A DNA stretch of 41,716 nucleotides, taken from NCBI GenBank assembly GCA_019244235.1, contig JAFASY010000042.1, positions 1 to 41,716 on the forward strand, written 5' to 3'. This document shows, piece after piece, positions 26,379 through 34,330 of this stretch (positions are counted from its first letter, which is position 1; every line of letters begins with the position of its first letter). Under the pieces are notes generated by a model. It saw only the letters and a list, made by a program, of their open reading frames with translations. It was not told the DNA's origin and ran no database searches. The position numbers were made by a program, and so were the translations under genes. Source of the DNA: Chroococcidiopsidaceae cyanobacterium CP_BM_ER_R8_30 (GTDB lineage Bacteria > Cyanobacteriota > Cyanobacteriia > Cyanobacteriales > Chroococcidiopsidaceae).

Positions 26379-27716
26379 TTACTCCCCGGTAATCGACAGA
26401 TCGTCGATCCAGACTTTAGGACATACGCCAGCAGCAGTAAGTTCCGACTCATGCTCCACAAAAATAATGGACTGGAGGAGTTTTAGAAAGTCTCCTGCCA
26501 CAGTTGCTGACTCAATACTCGTGTACTTCCCGTTTTCCACTATCCAGCCAGTGAATGGCAGAGAAAAGGAACCCTGTAGTGCTTTCACTCCAGCATGAAG
26601 AGCCTGAAGCTCATCGACTAAAATGACTTTCTCAGCATTAGCCAAGCTGTACTCCTGCTTGGCTGGAACTCCTGGAAAGACATGATAGAAGTGTGAGCCA
26701 ACAGTTACTTTAGCACCAATCTGAGCATGACCCGTAGGCTCTTGCTGTAGTCTTTTGGCAGTACCAGCACTATGAAGAAAGCCGCTCAATACTCCATTCT
26801 TCATTAACTCAACCCGGCGGGTTGGAGTTCCTTCTCCATCAAAAGTTGGCGCAACCACATTATCTGGATGTAGAGCATCATCACAGACACAAAGAAGGGG
26901 AGAAGCAATTTGCTGCCCCAAGGAGTCAGGCGTAGAGAGGCTCTGATTATCCAGAATATTCTGGGCATTGAAGATGTTAGAAAAAGCACCTAGCAAGCTC
27001 AGGAAGGCATCTGGTGAGAAAACAACTCTATATTTGCCAGACTTGACCTTTTCGTAATTCAAGTGACTAATAGTTTTCTTTGCAGTCTCTTTTAGACAAC
27101 CGTCAATATCTAGTTGGGGTAAACCCTGGCTGATTCTAAACGCTCCGGCGCTACGCGGCTTTTTCCCATCCTCTTCTGTTTTCGTGTAAAGGTAGATTGA
27201 GGCATAGGAGCGAGCTTCGGTTCTCATTGCACCGTTGCTATTCAAATAAATCTTGTCTATATCTCTTTGCGCCAGCCCGTTGTAGGGCACTCCTGCGATC
27301 GCTGGGTGAGCTGCCAGTAGCTCTTTCTCTGCATCGAGCAGCGTTGTTATCAGTTCTGAGACATTTGCTTGTGGCGTTTTAGTGCCACTATCGGCAATCG
27401 GGACAGCAGCCTCTGGGCTAAAATCAGGCACATGTTCTTTGACACCAAAAAAACTTGCCTCATAAGCAGTTTTCAGAGCTAACTCAACACCGCTTGGCTC
27501 TAAGTCTGTCGTAGTGGTAACACCCATTGTCTGGTGTTCATTCCATACCCGAACAGTCACAGTAGAACGGTTTGAAGCTTTGACTTGTTTAGGCGTTCCT
27601 CTGTCTACCTGGACGCTAGTTTCATCAACAGTTGAACCATATATGTCAAATTTGTGGATACCAAGCTGAGTAGCACAAGAGCGAGCATGATGGCTCAGGT
27701 CATTAATGTTCGGCAT
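26379..27716 (-). CDS. pmbA: TldE/PmbA-family metalloprotease subunit
   Basis: TldD and TldE/PmbA form a heterodimeric peptidase that degrades unfolded or modified peptides; TldE lacks the catalytic metal site. This 445-aa protein has the TldE pattern: the N-terminal STVTVRVW block, KYRVVFSPDAFLSLLGAFSN, and the C-terminal VELMKNGVLSGFLHSAGTAK and TGWIVENGK blocks. No HExxxH is present. The ATG at 27716 (MPNINDLSHHA) lies 2 bp after the tldD stop; a longer frame would overlap tldD by 118 bp and was rejected. Confidence 0.87.
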   Translation of the reverse strand: MPNINDLSHHARSCATQLGIHKFDIYGSTVDETSVQVDRGTPKQVKASNRSTVTVRVWNEHQTMGVTTTTDLEPSGVELALKTAYEASFFGVKEHVPDFSPEAAVPIADSGTKTPQANVSELITTLLDAEKELLAAHPAIAGVPYNGLAQRDIDKIYLNSNGAMRTEARSYASIYLYTKTEEDGKKPRSAGAFRISQGLPQLDIDGCLKETAKKTISHLNYEKVKSGKYRVVFSPDAFLSLLGAFSNIFNAQNILDNQSLSTPDSLGQQIASPLLCVCDDALHPDNVVAPTFDGEGTPTRRVELMKNGVLSGFLHSAGTAKRLQQEPTGHAQIGAKVTVGSHFYHVFPGVPAKQEYSLANAEKVILVDELQALHAGVKALQGSFSLPFTGWIVENGKYTSIESATVAGDFLKLLQSIIFVEHESELTAAGVCPKVWIDDLSITGE

Positions 27717-27718
27717 TT

Positions 27719-29200
27719 CTATCGACCCCCTACAGTGATAGAATCCACCTTGATGTGGGGTTGCCCTACTGTTACATAGATACTGCCACTGATTGAACCA
27801 CAGAAGCCCGCTGCCAGCGCTAAGTCTTGAGAACACATAGAAATTTTGTTCATGATTTCCTTCGCTTCACCAATGAGTGTGGCTCCCTTCAAGGGCTTAG
27901 TCATTTTTCCATTCTCAATCAGGTAGGCTTCTTCCACAGAAAAGTTAAACTGTCCAGTAGCCCCTACACTGCCGCCACCCATTCTCTTACAGTAGACACC
28001 TTTATCTACAGAGGCGAACAACTCTTCGACGGAATAATCGCCTGTAGCAATGTATGTATTTCGCATGCGGCTAGCAGCTGCAAAGGTATAGTTCTGACGC
28101 CGCCCACTTCCAGTTCTTGGGTGTCCAGTGCGCCAAGAACCAGCTCTATCGGCTAAGAAATTTTTGAGTATCCCTTTTTCAATTAACAGCGTTCTTTGAG
28201 CTGGCATACCCTCATCATCCATGTCAATCGTCCCAAAAGCGGTCGATGAGAGTCCTTCATCCCAAGCTGTCAGGCTTTCGTGAGCTATCTTCTCGCCTTT
28301 TTGCTCAGAAAAGGGAGATGTGTTTCTCTCAATCTGAGTTGTTTCCAATAGGTGTCCGCAAGCTTCATGGAAGATAACACCACCAAATTCATTTGCCATG
28401 ATAATCGGATAAGTCCCCGACTCTACATAGTCTGCCCGTAGCATTTGCCCTGCTGCCTGAGCGATCTCAGCTGCCGCCGACTTGTAATCCCACAAGCGCA
28501 AGAAGCCGGGATCGCTTGTGTCCCCAGCACGTTGACTGATAGAAGAACGATGAGCCCCCTCAGCACAGAGCAGGTTATATCCTGTTGATTGTGTCAAGCG
28601 AATATCCCTAGCGAAGGTGCCATCACTGGCTGCTACTAAGACTTCCTGGCAGTCTCGGAAGTATAAAGCTCGTCTGGACTGTACGTGACTAGCTTCAAGC
28701 TTGAGCTGGGCATTAGCACTCAGTAGGACTTCCCCCATCTCACGCATAGAGCTACATTCAGACAGCCAGTTATCTTTCTTTTTTAGAGCCGCATAGTCTC
28801 TGAGTGGTTCTAGGTTAATTTCTGGAATATAAGAGTTGGGAGCTGGAAGTTGCAGTCCCAAAATTGCGAGTCCTTTTTCTAGGGCGGATTTTAATCCAGA
28901 AAATGAAAGATCGTTGGTACTAACGTAGCAGTCAGCTTTACCTCGAAACACTCTCACCCCGGCCCCTTTGGAAAGACGCGGGGCAATGCTGGTAATTTGA
29001 TCATCTTCAGCTAAACAGCTAATGTAGTTTACCCGTTCTAAGAAGAACTCAATAAAGTCAGCACCCGCTGCACGTCCTGCTCCTAAAAGAGTTGATAAGG
29101 TCGCTTCCCAGGTTTCATCAAACCGATCCGCTGTTGATGTGTACTGCAAGTTGGGCAGCTCTTTGGAAAGAAGGGTACTGGGATACGCAGATAGCCTCAT
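27719..29200 (-). CDS. tldD: TldD-family metalloprotease
   Basis: The catalytic partner of the TldD/TldE peptidase, 493 aa. The zinc motif HExxxH is present as [10 protein letters not shown] (near residue 277), in the context [13 protein letters not shown]. Further family blocks are [21 protein letters not shown], the Asn/Arg-rich ASRMRNTYI and the C-terminal [21 protein letters not shown]-like region. The N-terminus is about 20 residues longer than the fold needs. First gene of a tight two-gene operon with pmbA. The upstream region carries inverted repeats and a divergent GntR gene. In other bacteria TldD/E matures or degrades modified peptides; no such peptide gene is adjacent. Confidence 0.92.
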   Translation of the reverse strand: MRLSAYPSTLLSKELPNLQYTSTADRFDETWEATLSTLLGAGRAAGADFIEFFLERVNYISCLAEDDQITSIAPRLSKGAGVRVFRGKADCYVSTNDLSFSGLKSALEKGLAILGLQLPAPNSYIPEINLEPLRDYAALKKKDNWLSECSSMREMGEVLLSANAQLKLEASHVQSRRALYFRDCQEVLVAASDGTFARDIRLTQSTGYNLLCAEGAHRSSISQRAGDTSDPGFLRLWDYKSAAAEIAQAAGQMLRADYVESGTYPIIMANEFGGVIFHEACGHLLETTQIERNTSPFSEQKGEKIAHESLTAWDEGLSSTAFGTIDMDDEGMPAQRTLLIEKGILKNFLADRAGSWRTGHPRTGSGRRQNYTFAAASRMRNTYIATGDYSVEELFASVDKGVYCKRMGGGSVGATGQFNFSVEEAYLIENGKMTKPLKGATLIGEAKEIMNKISMCSQDLALAAGFCGSISGSIYVTVGQPHIKVDSITVGGR

Positions 29201-29252
29201 TTACTAACGTCCTTAAAGGGGTTGACAAAACAATTCGCAATAACGCCTTCGG

Positions 29253-29287
29253 CTTCGCTTCGCTGACGCAATTCGTAATTCGCAATT
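29253..29287. repeat. Interspersed repeat plus left arm of an inverted repeat
   Basis: A CTTCGCTTCGCTGACG kernel (29253 onward, also in the 15.9-kb cluster) is followed by a 21-nt arm at 29267-29287 that is the exact reverse complement of 29715-29735. Confidence 0.8.
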
Positions 29288-29293
29288 AGACCT

Positions 29294-29434
29294 ATGAAAA
29301 CTTTAACTGTGGGTTTCAAGCTCACCGTAAACAAAGAACTGTGCCAAGATGCGAAGGACGAGGTACAAAACGCCCTTATCTCAAACCCTCGACTTCAGTC
29401 TTGGGTTCAATCACAGCTTGCGAATTGCTGGTGA
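29294..29434 (+). CDS. Possible small protein, 46 aa
   Basis: ATG at 29294 opens a frame of 46 codons ending TGA. The product begins MKTLTVGFKLTVNKELC and ends SWVQSQLANCW. It is amphipathic with two cysteines and no membrane segment. Codon use resembles neighbouring genes, but the ribosome site is poor and it starts just after a repeat arm. It may be real, a remnant or chance; I do not recognise it. Confidence 0.3.
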   Translation: MKTLTVGFKLTVNKELCQDAKDEVQNALISNPRLQSWVQSQLANCW

Positions 29435-29479
29435 CTGACACTTAGGCTCATTTAGTCTAGCAAATTACTCAAAGGGAGC

Positions 29480-29498
29480 GCCGGAGTTCCACTCCGGC
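29480..29498. repeat. Perfect 8-bp hairpin
   Basis: GCCGGAGT (29480-29487) and ACTCCGGC (29491-29498) pair perfectly over TCC. No T-run follows on either strand, so it is probably a repeat-derived hairpin rather than a normal terminator. Confidence 0.7.
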
Positions 29499-29559
29499 TG
29501 TGCTAAGAGCGCAAGCTCAAAAGCTCGAAAGGTCTTAGGATTTGTTATTGATGTTCAAC

Positions 29560-29579
29560 GTATACCGTATGCATGATAC
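29560..29579 (+). promoter_or_regulatory. Candidate GntR operator
   Basis: GTATAC (29560-29565) is followed by GTAT-N5-ATAC (29567-29579). GTATAC-like palindromes are typical sites for FadR/VanR-type GntR regulators. It lies about 180 bp upstream of such a gene, consistent with autoregulation. This is inference. Confidence 0.35.
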
Positions 29580-29714
29580 AATAACAACTACTAATACATG
29601 TAGGTTAACGCTGCGCTGTAGTTCGTGATTGTCGATTCTATGGAGCGGTGCGCCTCGCCACTGATTGTAAACCTCGCCTCCTGTCGATGAGAGAGGAGGT
29701 TAGTACCCTCGAAA

Positions 29715-29735
29715 AATTGCGAATTACGAATTGCG
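29715..29735. repeat. Right arm of 21-bp inverted repeat
   Basis: Exact reverse complement of 29267-29287. The unit consists of overlapping GCGAATT/AATTACGAATT words. The two arms are 427 bp apart and enclose the small ORF, the hairpin and the operator-like site. Confidence 0.85.
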
Positions 29736-29757
29736 AATTGTATAGAGGAGCTTTAGT

Positions 29758-30492
29758 TTGGCTATATCTTCACAACCTCTACAGCGGAGTAAATCGCTCC
29801 ATGAACAAACTTATAAAGCACTCCGGGCAAGTATCTTGTCAGGAGACATAGCTCCAGGTGCGCGTCTGGTAGAAACTCAACTGGCTGAGCAGTTGCAGGT
29901 TAGTCGCACTCCTGTTCGAGAGGCAATCCGGCAACTCCAACGAGAAGAATTAGTTACGGCTGACTCAAATGGTGGATTACGAGTCACTACTATTTCCACC
30001 ACTGATGCAGTTCAGCTATACGATTGCCGTCTGGCTTTAGAACAGCTTGCTGTGGTAGGTGCTTGTGAAAAAGCTACCGCCTCACAGATAAAGAAACTGA
30101 ACCAGTGTGTGGTGTCAGCAAAAGAGTTGAAATCTAGCTCTTCTCACCTCAAGAACTCTCAAATGTTAGATTTAGACTATCAATTTCATTGGTTGATTGC
30201 AGAAAGTTCAGGTAACCCGTGGCTTGTTTCTCTACTAGAGCAGGTATTTAGTAAAATGGCACTCCTGAGACTACAGACAGCTAATCACAATCCAGATGTA
30301 CTAGAGATCAGAAATGAACACCAGCAGATTTACGCAGCGATAGCCGAGCGTAATGCTGAAGCAGCAACCGAAGCAATTCAAAACCATTTAATTGCTAGCA
30401 AAGCTAGGGTAGTACAAGAGATTCAAAATCTACAACGGAGAGCCGAAGAAACAACACACAGCCGCAGCCCTAGAGGTCGTCGCAGTTATTAA
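29758..30492 (+). CDS. GntR-family regulator (FadR/FCD type)
   Basis: A 244-aa DNA-binding regulator. The winged helix at about 15-75 has the GntR motif SGDIAPGARLVETQLAEQLQ followed by VSRTPVREAIRQLQREELV. An all-helical FCD ligand domain follows from about 95, with DLDYQFHWLIAESSGN holding likely metal- or acid-binding His and Asp residues. Ligands of this family are mostly organic acids. The TTG start at 29758 is supported by AGAGGAG 8 nt upstream. The stop overlaps the convergent transporter by 4 bp (TTAA). Neighbours tldD and the EamA transporter are candidate targets. Confidence 0.9.
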   Translation: MAISSQPLQRSKSLHEQTYKALRASILSGDIAPGARLVETQLAEQLQVSRTPVREAIRQLQREELVTADSNGGLRVTTISTTDAVQLYDCRLALEQLAVVGACEKATASQIKKLNQCVVSAKELKSSSSHLKNSQMLDLDYQFHWLIAESSGNPWLVSLLEQVFSKMALLRLQTANHNPDVLEIRNEHQQIYAAIAERNAEAATEAIQNHLIASKARVVQEIQNLQRRAEETTHSRSPRGRRSY

Positions 30493-31406
30493 AGTTGAGA
30501 GCCAACTGCAGCAGTGGAGACTCCAATTAATAAAATCAGTGAACCAACAATTGCATAACTATTTGGAAATTCGCCAAATAGCAAGTAACCTAAAAAACTA
30601 GCGACTATAGGCTCAAGCGTAATAACTAGAGTCACGACCGTGGGCGAGATCTGGGTTACTGCCCAGTTCAAACTCGTTTGACCAATCAGTTGAGGTAAGA
30701 GTGCCAGCAGAATTGTGTAAGCATATACTGATAGTGGATAACCGAGATAAGGTGTAGCAAAAAATTGCGGTAGTGGTAGAAGTGTTAAGGCAGCAGCACT
30801 GTAGGCTATCGCAGCATAGAGAGATGTTCCTAGTCCTTGGCGCTGTGCCTCACGTCCAAGTAGGAAATAGATACTTATAGCCCATGAACCCACTAATGCG
30901 AGAAAGTTTCCCCATAGGACGTGACTGCCTTTCGCATTCATGGTAATACCGTCTAAGCCGATTAAGACTCCGCCTACCATTGCTATAGAAATACCAATAA
31001 TAGTGGAGATGGATGGTTTTTCCTTGAACCAAAACCATGAAATTAGGGTAACCCAAACGGGATTTGTAGTGACCAGAGTTGTAGAGGCTGCTATTGATGT
31101 ATAGGAAAGAGATGTTATCCAAGTTGCATAGTGTAAACCTAAAAATACACCAGCTAAGGTTGAGTAAAATAGAGATTTAGCTGTTAAATTCTGATATAAG
31201 CTTCGCCATGCTGGAAGCATAATGAATGATGCTATTGTGAGACGTGAGGCTGCTAGAAACAGGCTAAATCCACTCCCTCTTAACCCTGCTGCTTCCGTAG
31301 CTAGTCTAATAATGATTGCGGCAGTTGAGATAGCAAAAACGCCTATAGAAAGAATGAATATAATTTGAGATTTAGTTGCTCTGCTAGAGGAATCTATTAC
31401 AGGCAT
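30489..31406 (-). CDS. EamA/DMT-family transporter
   Basis: A 305-aa inner-membrane protein with about ten hydrophobic helices arranged as two EamA repeats (about 20-150 and 165-300). Typical marks are SLSYTSIAASTTLVTTNPVW in the first half and ISPTVVTLVITLEPIVASFL in the second. The family exports metabolites, amino acids or drugs; the substrate is unknown. It shares its end with the GntR gene. A 30-bp repeat lies just upstream of its start. Confidence 0.88.
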   Translation of the reverse strand: MPVIDSSSRATKSQIIFILSIGVFAISTAAIIIRLATEAAGLRGSGFSLFLAASRLTIASFIMLPAWRSLYQNLTAKSLFYSTLAGVFLGLHYATWITSLSYTSIAASTTLVTTNPVWVTLISWFWFKEKPSISTIIGISIAMVGGVLIGLDGITMNAKGSHVLWGNFLALVGSWAISIYFLLGREAQRQGLGTSLYAAIAYSAAALTLLPLPQFFATPYLGYPLSVYAYTILLALLPQLIGQTSLNWAVTQISPTVVTLVITLEPIVASFLGYLLFGEFPNSYAIVGSLILLIGVSTAAVGSQL

Positions 31407-31411
31407 TATTT

Positions 31412-31441
31412 GGTAAAGGGCGCATCTAACGGTTAGGGGAG
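31412..31441. repeat. 30-bp imperfect direct repeat, copy A
   Basis: Starts GGTAAAGGGCGCATCT and ends GGTTAGGGGAG; 25 of 30 positions match copy B at 34106-34135 in the same orientation. It sits 5 bp upstream of the transporter start. Confidence 0.7.
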
Positions 31442-31537
31442 TACAGTTTCAATACTAACGGTTCATCAGCGAAAAGAGAATCAAAGTATCCATTGACCCA
31501 AGCAAGTTGCAAATGAAGCAAATGGTTAAAACCGTCC

Positions 31538-31882
31538 TCACTCCACTGATTCCCCTGACCAGGCCGCTAAGAGTAATGGAACGTCACTTAGAGCGGAGAC
31601 AATGGCAAAGTCTTGATTTAACTTGAGAGACGCTTTTTCTGCACAGGTCAAAATGATATCCTCTCCCTTAACTGTGATCCACGCAACACCTGACAACACT
31701 TGAATCTCTCGGTCTGCTGATGTCAGCCGAAATACTTCACCTTGGCGGATGGTAAAAAGACGAGGAATCAGGAATTTTGTCGGTCCCAAAAACAGAGCAG
31801 TAAAAGAATTAAATGTGTCGGAGTACTTGCTGACCGCTCTTGCTATTGACACTCGCTGAAAAGTTTTCGGAAAATGTTTCAT
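31538..31882 (-). CDS. DUF2917-like small protein
   Basis: A 114-aa protein. The central part from about residue 40 (IRQGEVFRLTSADREIQVLS, then GVAWITVKGEDIILT) has the DUF2917 pattern of a small beta-rich domain with the invariant-looking Trp in GVAWIT. The N-terminus is basic with no clear signal peptide. The ATG at 31882 has CGAGG about 9 nt upstream; a TTG at 31888 is less likely. Function unknown. It lies in the repeat-bracketed module with two small paralogues and a MocR gene. Confidence 0.65.
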   Translation of the reverse strand: MKHFPKTFQRVSIARAVSKYSDTFNSFTALFLGPTKFLIPRLFTIRQGEVFRLTSADREIQVLSGVAWITVKGEDIILTCAEKASLKLNQDFAIVSALSDVPLLLAAWSGESVE

Positions 31883-32024
31883 AGTCAAAGACCTCGTTCT
31901 TAACTAGGAATTAGTTAATTTGACTGACAAATTCCCTGTGATTGTGTACCATCAAGGGCATTGTTACTTGTCTTGTTCTTAGACAACTTGGCTTTAGATA
32001 AATTGATTTGTAACCGCTGACTTA

Positions 32025-32207
32025 CTAGTAGTAACGCCGCTCAATCCATGCCCGCATTGACGCTTCATCATCGGTAGAATTATAACGACCGCTTAGGGGA
32101 TCGAAGACGTGCCACCAGTTCTTACCGAAGCGGTCATAGGTCTGCCAAACTCGTAGTTCATTACTCCCAACAAACACTTTCATCATCCGCTGCCAAATCT
32201 TCTTCAT
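32025..32207 (-). CDS. Small aromatic-rich protein, paralogue A (60 aa)
   Basis: The 60-aa product contains WQTYDRFGKNWWHVFDPLSG and ends DDEASMRAWIERRYY. It resembles the product at 32376-32552: both have a basic helix at the N-terminus, a Tyr-x-Asp-x-x-Gly-Asn-Trp core, a V(F/Y)DP motif and an acidic segment before a C-terminal Trp helix. Conservation between the two copies supports that it is coding. No signal peptide, no known domain, function unknown. Confidence 0.6.
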   Translation of the reverse strand: MKKIWQRMMKVFVGSNELRVWQTYDRFGKNWWHVFDPLSGRYNSTDDEASMRAWIERRYY

Positions 32208-32375
32208 AACTGATAAAAATGTCTTTCATTTGCATTATGTTTAAGCGGCATTTGTTACGACTCAAGTGAACTCTTTAGACTCTCTTCTAATCTTCTCCGG
32301 CTGTTGCCGAGAAGTTGGGCAATGTCAGCGTAGAAGAGTCTAACGCACCATCTTGTTTAGCTAGTGATAATAACG

Positions 32376-32552
32376 CTAGTCAAGCCAAACTTTCACTTCC
32401 TGTTCTGTTCCAAATGCATTGTGCTTATCAGCTTGAGGATCGTAAACCTGATAATACCAATTTCCTTGAGTATCACAGCGATAGGTTACTTGCGGTTTAC
32501 TACTACGAGCGATTCGATTCATCACAGCATTCCAGAAGCGATTCAATTTCAT
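32376..32552 (-). CDS. Small aromatic-rich protein, paralogue B (58 aa)
   Basis: ATG at 32552 to TAG at 32376 encodes 58 aa beginning MKLNRFWNAVMNRIARSS, with the core YRCDTQGNWYYQVYDPQ and ending EQEVKVWLD. It matches paralogue A (32025-32207) across the core at several Trp, Tyr, Gly, Asn, Asp and Pro positions. The C-terminus is shorter and lacks the RRYY tail. It is divergent from the MocR gene 108 bp away, which may regulate it. Function unknown. Confidence 0.55.
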   Translation of the reverse strand: MKLNRFWNAVMNRIARSSKPQVTYRCDTQGNWYYQVYDPQADKHNAFGTEQEVKVWLD

Positions 32553-32660
32553 ACTTCGTGATGTTGAGCGATAACTTAATTTTCTGCTTGAATGCTCTAC
32601 CCAACCAGAGACAGTTCGCGTAGATTGTAATGAGTACAGTTTTGTTTTTCTTCAACTGTT

Positions 32661-34097
32661 ATGGTCAGTAATCCACAGAACTGTGATGCTTCGACGCTTT
32701 ACGAACAAGTTGCCAATCGCATTCGCTCCTTGATTCAAGAAGGAACGCTAAGACCAGGCGATCGCGTTCCCTCGGTGCGAAAACTACACCAGCAATTCTC
32801 AGTAAGCATTTCAACGGTTCTAGAAGCCTACCGATTGCTCGAAGATCAAGGCTGGATCGGAGCGCGCCCGCAATCAGGCTACTATATCAAACCGTTGTCG
32901 AACCGCGCAGAACCTAAAACGACTGTTGCACTTCATCGAGACTTTCCGGTGGAGGTCTCCCTCGCGTTCCGCATGAGTTCGGAGATGCGCGATCCGCAAA
33001 ATACCGGATTGGGTCATGCGTTTCCGGGAATTGAACTTTTGCCGATCGCATCGCTCAACCGCATTGCCAATCGCATTGTCCGAGAGCATCCGACCGCCCT
33101 TCATGCTTACAACGCACCGAACGGTTCAGAAGTGCTACGGCATGAAGTCGCCCGTCGATCAATTGAAGCTGGATGTATGTTTTCATCGAATGATCTCGTT
33201 ATCACCAATGGTGCAACTGAAGCCATTCATTTAGCTTTACGTGCTGTAACTCAGCCTGGAGATGTTGTGGCAATCGAGTCACCAACATATTACGGGTTTC
33301 TAGAGATTCTCGAATCACTTCATCTCAAAGCGTTAGAGATTACAACTGAACCGAAAGACGGCATTTCATTAGACCATCTAGAATTCGCCTTGAAGCATTG
33401 CAAAGTTGCAGCGTGTCTGATCGTCTCAAACTTCAGCAATCCCTTGGGGAGTTGCATGAGCGATCACAAGAAGCAGCAACTTGTCGAACTGCTGAATCAG
33501 TACGACGTGCCGCTAATCGAAGATGATGTTTACGGAGAGCTATCCTTCTCGAATCATCGTCCTAAAGCGATAAAAGCGTTTGATACTGAAAAGCGCGTGT
33601 TGTATTGTGCATCGATTAGTAAAACATTGTCTCCAGGATTGCGAGTGGGCTGGTGTGCCGCAGGACAGTATCTAGTCAAGGTTGAGCAATTGAAAATGGC
33701 AATGAATTGGACGACGGCGATCGTCCCACAGTTAACCGTTGCGGAATTTTTATCAAAGGGTGGGTGTGAGCGTCATTTGCGACGAATCCGGCGAGCATAT
33801 CAAACACAAATCCTCCGAATGAGACAAGCCGTGTGCGATTACTTCCCGATTGAGACCTGTGTGACTCAACCGAGTGGCGGTCAAGTGTTGTGGTTGGAGT
33901 TCCCGATTGAGTTCGATGTGATGAAGCTGTATCAAGTTGCACTACAACATCGAATTAGTGTTGCTCCGGGGATCATGTTCTCGCCCACTGGTGCGTATCG
34001 AAACTGTGTGCGATTGAATTGCGGCTTACCTTGGTCAACCCACCTCGAAAGGGCAATGTACACACTCGGACACCTGTGTAAACAGCAGTTGCAATAA
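32661..34097 (+). CDS. MocR-type regulator (GntR helix-turn-helix + aminotransferase fold)
   Basis: The 478-aa protein joins a GntR winged helix at about 12-78 (RSLIQEGTLRPGDRVPSVRK) to a class I aminotransferase-like domain from about 115. The pyridoxal-phosphate Lys is visible in ASISKTLSPGLRVGW (near 319), with SNFSNPLG and EDDVYGELSF as other cofactor contacts. MocR proteins sense PLP adducts or amino compounds and usually control a divergent gene. Here the divergent neighbours are the small paralogues and the DUF2917 gene. ATG at 32661 is the only reasonable start. Confidence 0.92.
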   Translation: MVSNPQNCDASTLYEQVANRIRSLIQEGTLRPGDRVPSVRKLHQQFSVSISTVLEAYRLLEDQGWIGARPQSGYYIKPLSNRAEPKTTVALHRDFPVEVSLAFRMSSEMRDPQNTGLGHAFPGIELLPIASLNRIANRIVREHPTALHAYNAPNGSEVLRHEVARRSIEAGCMFSSNDLVITNGATEAIHLALRAVTQPGDVVAIESPTYYGFLEILESLHLKALEITTEPKDGISLDHLEFALKHCKVAACLIVSNFSNPLGSCMSDHKKQQLVELLNQYDVPLIEDDVYGELSFSNHRPKAIKAFDTEKRVLYCASISKTLSPGLRVGWCAAGQYLVKVEQLKMAMNWTTAIVPQLTVAEFLSKGGCERHLRRIRRAYQTQILRMRQAVCDYFPIETCVTQPSGGQVLWLEFPIEFDVMKLYQVALQHRISVAPGIMFSPTGAYRNCVRLNCGLPWSTHLERAMYTLGHLCKQQLQ

Positions 34098-34105
34098 GCT
34101 GGAGC

Positions 34106-34135
34106 GGTAGGGGGCGCATCTAGTGGTTGGGGGAG
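34106..34135. repeat. 30-bp imperfect direct repeat, copy B
   Basis: Matches copy A (31412-31441) at 25 of 30 positions. It lies 9 bp after the MocR stop. The two copies bracket the DUF2917 gene, both small paralogues and the MocR gene. Confidence 0.7.
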
Positions 34136-34165
34136 ATAGTAAAAGCGTGTATTCACTCACTTCAC

Positions 34166-34330
34166 TCAGAAGCGAACTCCAAACATTTTGAAGAATTCGA
34201 CTCGTCCAACTTCTGTGATTCGCACCGCACGACTTGCCGGAGTGCGTTGAATCCAGGCAAGCTCAAACCAACGAGATTGAAGTGCAGCACCTAATACCCC
34301 AGCCAAATGATAATGCCGCTCACTCCAACA
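34166..34330 (-). pseudogene. C-terminal remnant of an ArsR-family regulator
   Basis: The minus frame ending at 34166 reads CWSERHYHLAGVLGAALQSR and continues through ELAWIQRTPASRAVRITEVG to the stop. This matches the last 50 or so residues of ArsR-type winged-helix regulators, where a WSERxxHLAGxLG motif is followed by a wing and a final xVTxxGR segment. The helix-turn-helix part is absent: upstream the frame enters the flavoprotein gene, whose stop at 34320 it overlaps. I read it as a truncated relic joined to the flavoprotein gene by rearrangement. Confidence 0.6.

Noticed and set aside
26169-26486. Plus-strand ORF of 105 codons between the kinase and pmbA genes
   Set aside because: Overlaps the ends of two real genes on the other strand and has no ribosome site or motif.
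27717-27836. Longer N-terminus of the pmbA product
   Set aside because: It would overlap tldD by 118 bp and the extra residues do not fit the family; the ATG at 27716 is adjacent to the tldD stop.
32315-32623. Plus-strand ORF of 102 codons before the MocR gene
   Set aside because: It is antisense to the small paralogue B, whose minus-strand product is conserved with paralogue A.
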